Below, piece by piece: positions 57,734-64,000 of a stretch of DNA of 64,000 bases (the stretch's first letter is position 1; each line of letters opens with the position of its first letter). The stretch comes from an uncultured Verrucomicrobia subdivision 3 bacterium. Its GTDB lineage: Bacteria; Verrucomicrobiota; Verrucomicrobiia; Limisphaerales; UBA11358. Both the position numbers and the translations under genes were made by a program. The stretch is taken from positions 17,665-81,664 of the forward strand of contig CAIOIC010000062.1 in assembly GCA_903858275.1 (NCBI GenBank). Reading direction: 5' to 3'. Below the pieces are notes generated by a model, which did no database searches, had not been told where the DNA came from, and saw nothing but the letters and a program-made list of their open reading frames with translations.

Positions 57734-58093
57734 GCTGCCGCCAGCTTGCGGAAGCGCCCATTTCGATGCAAGCGCAAATCCATTTGCCGCCTCGACCATT
57801 CACCGATGAAGCACGGATCAAAGCCCTGAAGGGGCGTAAGAACTTAGCCCGGGGTTGGAGCGCAGCGACTACCCTGGGTTTGCGTCCAACAAAATAATTC
57901 CCTTCGCCCGCGGGAGCGGAGAAGGTGGCCGCAGGCCGCATGAGGGTCGTCGGGGAGAACCTTCTTAACCGCAAATGAACACGGATTGACCGCCGCTTGA
58001 TTTTTGCGTTAATTCGCGAAATTCGTGTCTGGCAGTTTGGGGCTCGTGGAACTCGTCCCTCCGAATCCGTGTTTCATCTGTGTGAATCTGTGG
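57734..58093. repeat. Repeat-rich spacer, hemerythrin - gcvP
   Basis: No gene. It contains an element starting AAGCCCTGAAGGGGCGTAAG (57821 on) and ending ACCCTGGGTTTG, a CGCGGGAGCGGAGAAGG element (57908 on), an AACCGCAAATGAACACGG run (57968-57986), a TTCGCGAAATTCGTGTC run (58013-58030) and an ATCTGTG run (58074-58092). The gcvP stop codon follows directly at 58094. Confidence 0.75.
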
Positions 58094-60961
<2,868 letters not shown>

Positions 60962-61312
60962 TCGCCGAAAATAAAGTTCGCAGCGGAAAAAAGCGAGTTA
61001 AAGTAGGGCGCGCGTCCCGCCTGCGGTGTATCTTGACACCGTCTGACTCCCTCTCCTCGCCCAACGAGGAGAGGGCTGGGGTGAGGTGTCAATTGATCGT
61101 AATGATTAAAACCATCAATCCTCTTTTAACCCGGAAAGGAAGCATCCGGCGGCGCGCAGCTGCTTGATATCTAAAGTGTCAGTGACCGCTACTATTGAAT
61201 GTTGGATTTTGAATGTTTTTCCATCCTCCATCCTCCGCTTTTGCCCCGCTCCCCGCTCCCTGCTCCTTGCTTTCGTGTCTTTAGTGTGTTTCGTGGTTAA
61301 TCACGCCCCGTT
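60962..61312. repeat. Repeat-rich spacer between gcvP and recQ
   Basis: No gene. Contents in order: GTAGGGCGCGCGTCCCGCC fragment (61004-61022); a CCCTCTCC...GGAGAGGG hairpin then GGGGTGAGGTG (61049-61088); a TTGAATG heptamer run (61195-61218); a run of 7-base CATCCTC / TCCCCGC / TCCCTGC units (61223-61270); and a GTGTTTCGTGGTTAA copy (61283-61301). It should hold the gcvP promoter near its left end, but no clear one was found. Confidence 0.75.
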
Positions 61313-63496
61313 TTAAAGCCGTTTTTTCTGCATCGCGGCCCGGACGAGCCGGCACTCGCCGTAGGTGTTTTTCCCGCCGAGCGATTCCACCACGCCCCCG
61401 AGGTTGCCAAAGCCGTGTTTTTGAAACGCGGCGGCGATGTCTCGTTGTTCGGCGACGCCGAGGATTGAATTTAAATCAATGTTTTCACCCGCGAGGATCG
61501 CTTCTTCAAGATGGCCAAAAAGGGTGCTGTCCTTGAGTCCGCGAATGCGGGTGATTTCCAGAATGGTTTTGCCGGCGCGGAAAAGAAGCAGCGTCTCACG
61601 CATCGTGTCGTTCAGGCGCGAGTGGTTTGGCGCGGGGGTGGCGGCGGGTTCGGTGAATGAATCATCGGCGAACATCTGGCGGGCATGGGTCTGTATATGG
61701 GCGCCGATCTCGCCGAGAAACACCGCGCCGAACTCGCGCAGTTTTTTGTCGCCGACGCCGCTGATGTGCGAGAATTCCCGGTCGCTCTTAGGATAAAACC
61801 GCGCCATCTGCCGCAGGGCCACGTCGGAAAATATGATGTAGGACGGCAGGCCGCGTTCGTCGGCGAGCTGTTTGCGGAGGGCGCGGAGTTTCTCAAACAG
61901 GGCTTCGTCGCAGGCGATTTCGCCGGCGCGCTGCTTCTGCGGTTCGTTGGGCTGGACGGGTTTGGTGAGGGTGATTTTTTGGCGCGTCTTGAGCGCGTCC
62001 CGGCCGGCTTCGGTGATTTCAATCGTGCTGAATCGTTCCGGGTTTTGGAACAGCAAACCTCGGCGGATGAGTTCGCGCCCGATGGCGCCCCATTCCGCGC
62101 GGGTGTGTTCGCCGCCGATGTTGTAGGTGGAAAGTTCGTGGTGGCCGAATTTGCGGACTTTTTCGGTGTCCGCGCCGGTCAGGACTTCGATGACGTGGTT
62201 CATGCCCACGCCGAAGCCGCCTTTCTCGCGGATGCGATAGACGCAGGAGAGGAATTTTTGCGCCGCGGTGGTGCCGTCCCAGGTAGCGCGCGGCGCCAGG
62301 CAGTTGTCGCAGCCGCCGCAGTTGGCTTCGCTGGTTTTTTCACCAAAATATCCCAGCAAAAACTCCCGGCGGCAGCTGGCAATCTCGGCGTAGTGTATCA
62401 TCTGCTCCAGTTGTCTGCGGGCGATGTCGCGCTCCTGCGGATTCGGCTTCTCGTCAATGAAGCGCATCTGCTTCACGCGGTCGCCGGGGCTGAACAGGAG
62501 CAGGCATTCGCCGGGCAGGCCATCACGGCCGGCACGGCCGGTTTCCTGATAGTAGCCTTCGATGTTTTTCGGCAGGTCGTAGTGGATGACGAAGCGGACG
62601 TTCGGCTTGTTGATGCCCATGCCGAAGGCGATGGTGGCGCAGATGACGCGGGTTTCGTCGCGGAGAAATCTTTCCTGGTTGTCGGAGCGCTCGTCGGCGG
62701 TGAGACCGGCGTGATAGGGCCGGGCGTTGATGCCATCCTCGGAAAGTTTGCGCGCGAGGGATTCGGTCGTCTTGCGCGCCTGGCAATAGATGATGCCGCC
62801 TTCGCCTTTGCGGGACTTGATGAAGGCCGCCATCTGTTCGTAGGCGCCGGATTTGGCGGCGACCCGGTAGTTTAAATTGGGCCGGTTGAAGCTGGCCACG
62901 TAGTCGGCGGGGTTTTTCAGGTGCAGCTGCTCAATGATGTCGGCGCGGACGCGTTCCGTGGCGGTGGCGGTGAGCGCCATGAGCGGAACGCCGGGGAATT
63001 GATCGCGCAAGGTGGCGAGCTGCCGGTATTCCGGGCGGAAGTCGTGGCCCCATTCGCTGACGCAATGCGCCTCGTCAATGGCGAAGAGGTTCACGTTCCA
63101 CTGTTTTAAATCTTCGAGGAAGCCGGACAGCATCAGCCGCTCCGGGGCCACGTAGAGCAGCTTGAATTCGCCGTTATGCAGGCCGCGCAGTCGCGGTCTT
63201 GATTCGCCGGCGGCGAGCGAGGAATTCAGCAGCGTCGCGGCCACGCCGGCCGCCTGGAGCGCGTCCACCTGGTCTTTCATCAGCGCGATGAGCGGCGAGA
63301 CCACGACCGTGAGGCCGGGGCGCACGAGCGCGGGCAGTTGGAAGCAGAGCGATTTGCCGCCGCCGGTCGGCAGCACGGCAAACACGTCCTTCCCGGCGAG
63401 CGTGTCGCGGATGATTTCCTCCTGCAACGGGCGGAAGGAACTGAAGCCGAAATATTGTTTCAGCGGCGCGCGTAGTGGGTCGCGGTGCAGGCTCAC
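61313..63496 (-). CDS. recQ: ATP-dependent DNA helicase RecQ
   Basis: 727 residues, 3'-5' superfamily 2 helicase for recombination and fork repair. Motifs: TGGGKS (44-49), FAIDEAHCVSEWGHDFR, GIIYCQARKTTE, FGMGINKPNVRFVIHYD. The RQC zinc site follows (CRREFLLGYFGE...NCGGCDNCL), then an HRDC domain (about 525-605) and a C-terminal HTH_40-type domain (LNDTMRETLLLFRAGKTILEITRIRGLKDSTLFGHLEEAI). About 100 residues longer than E. coli RecQ because of that last domain, which is known in Bacteroidota- and Verrucomicrobiota-type RecQ proteins. Confidence 0.95.
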   Translation of the reverse strand: MSLHRDPLRAPLKQYFGFSSFRPLQEEIIRDTLAGKDVFAVLPTGGGKSLCFQLPALVRPGLTVVVSPLIALMKDQVDALQAAGVAATLLNSSLAAGESRPRLRGLHNGEFKLLYVAPERLMLSGFLEDLKQWNVNLFAIDEAHCVSEWGHDFRPEYRQLATLRDQFPGVPLMALTATATERVRADIIEQLHLKNPADYVASFNRPNLNYRVAAKSGAYEQMAAFIKSRKGEGGIIYCQARKTTESLARKLSEDGINARPYHAGLTADERSDNQERFLRDETRVICATIAFGMGINKPNVRFVIHYDLPKNIEGYYQETGRAGRDGLPGECLLLFSPGDRVKQMRFIDEKPNPQERDIARRQLEQMIHYAEIASCRREFLLGYFGEKTSEANCGGCDNCLAPRATWDGTTAAQKFLSCVYRIREKGGFGVGMNHVIEVLTGADTEKVRKFGHHELSTYNIGGEHTRAEWGAIGRELIRRGLLFQNPERFSTIEITEAGRDALKTRQKITLTKPVQPNEPQKQRAGEIACDEALFEKLRALRKQLADERGLPSYIIFSDVALRQMARFYPKSDREFSHISGVGDKKLREFGAVFLGEIGAHIQTHARQMFADDSFTEPAATPAPNHSRLNDTMRETLLLFRAGKTILEITRIRGLKDSTLFGHLEEAILAGENIDLNSILGVAEQRDIAAAFQKHGFGNLGGVVESLGGKNTYGECRLVRAAMQKKRL

Positions 63497-64000
63497 GCTC
63501 GGAGAGTAAAGTGACGGATGGAGACTGGCAAAATAATTGCCGCAAAATCATCATTCGGAAAAAAGCGGATTGGATTTGCTCCTGTTGCGGCAGCGGCTGC
63601 GTCGGGAAAAGCGTCCCGCAAAAAATCTTTTCCCTCTCCCCGCCCCAGCGGGGAGAGGGCTGAGGTGAGGGGATTTCGAACGGATAATTTACCGAAACCA
63701 GCTGCCGGCCGGTTTTCGGAGTTCAAATGCAAAGTTTTTTTTAACTTTTTTAAAGGAATGGGGCCCTCGGTCGTCTTAATTAATAATGGCACGCTTGGCG
63801 GAAGGTTTTGAATGGGGTTCTAAAATGAGGTCCGGGCGATTTCTTTTGTGCATGATTTTTTCGTGTTAATTCGTGTCTGTTCCTGCCGGAAATCCTCTCT
63901 GTATTTTTCTTATAAAATCTTTTTGACAGCCGTTGGCCATCGGCGTAAAAAGGTTCTTGTCGACTCCATCGCGGGGCGGTGGGCGTTGGCCGGCAAAAAC
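63497..64000. other. Gene-free spacer at the right edge
   Basis: No gene could be supported. It holds a CCCTCTCCCCGCCC hairpin partner with GGGGAGAGGGC and TGAGGTGAGGGG (63634-63678), a TTCGTGTTAA/TTCGTGTCTG 10-base repeat (63869-63892) and a promoter-like sequence at 63923-63951. Confidence 0.6.
63923..63951 (+). promoter_or_regulatory. Sigma-70-like promoter pointing out of the window
   Basis: TTGACA, 17 bases, then TAAAAA. It probably serves a gene or RNA starting beyond base 64000. Confidence 0.45.

Overview
The window reads as chromosomal DNA of a Verrucomicrobiota bacterium, most likely from the Pedosphaeraceae/Limisphaerales side (old subdivision 3). This is inferred from a giant autotransporter-type beta-repeat protein with a verrucomicrobial C-terminal module, a PilM / Amuc_1100-like / secretin locus of the kind known from Akkermansia, a GSII-type glutamine synthetase, a C30-carotenoid-like gene set, and GC-rich genes separated by spacers full of short repeats. 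No phage, insertion sequence, CRISPR array or plasmid function was seen. One tRNA (Asn, GTT) is present.

Layout. 1-6 kb: 3' part of a very large beta-repeat surface protein with its own terminator. 6-12 kb: nitrogen assimilation (glnK-amtB and glnA), each unit preceded by a good sigma-54 -24/-12 element. Between them lie a PP2C phosphatase, a 128-residue kinase-like protein and a small GxxExxY nuclease-fold gene bounded by inverted copies of a short repeat. 12-17 kb: pyrH, a secreted clan GH-D glycosidase, mutM and tRNA-Asn. 16.5-23.7 kb, minus strand: trpS, a YfhO-like membrane protein, a methyltransferase-glycosyltransferase fusion, a methyltransferase and an rRNA methyltransferase, tightly packed with ATGA overlaps. 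23.8-28.4 kb: recF, an RluA-RlmI fusion, a lipoprotein hydrolase and kdsD. 28.5-39.3 kb: carotenoid genes (two CrtI/CrtN/CrtP-type oxidoreductases, CrtQ-like glycosyltransferase, CrtO-like acyltransferase, aldehyde dehydrogenase) interleaved with a hibernation factor, TerC, a voltage-gated channel and an NhaR-type LysR regulator. 39-46 kb: pheA, rpsU, a TIM-barrel protein, cca, a DUF1080 protein, a GT9 heptosyltransferase, a metallophosphoesterase and acylphosphatase. 46-52 kb: PilM(-PilN)/Amuc_1100-like/Amuc_1099-like/secretin. 52-64 kb: 5'-nuclease, coaE, glgB, xth, a hemerythrin, gcvP and recQ.

How genes work together. PII, AmtB and glutamine synthetase form an ammonium uptake and assimilation module under apparent common sigma-54 control. 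The operon divergent from the LysR gene (hpf - small ORF - terC - channel - PGPGW protein - crtQ - crtO) joins ribosome hibernation, ion handling and the last two steps of a staphyloxanthin-like pathway; the desaturase/oxidase genes and aldH lie on either side. The PilM-to-secretin operon encodes an inner-membrane assembly platform and an outer-membrane channel, with no motor ATPase or pilin in the window.

The most unusual layer is the repeat content. Spacers are filled with imperfect tandem micro-repeats of 7, 8, 9 or 10 nt and with palindromic dispersed repeats. Heptamer arrays of the same kind also lie in frame inside at least three conserved genes (rluA-rlmI fusion, GT9, gcvP), a palindromic repeat encodes the C-terminal tail of TerC, and a 9-nt-period repeat flanks the GxxExxY gene as inverted ends.
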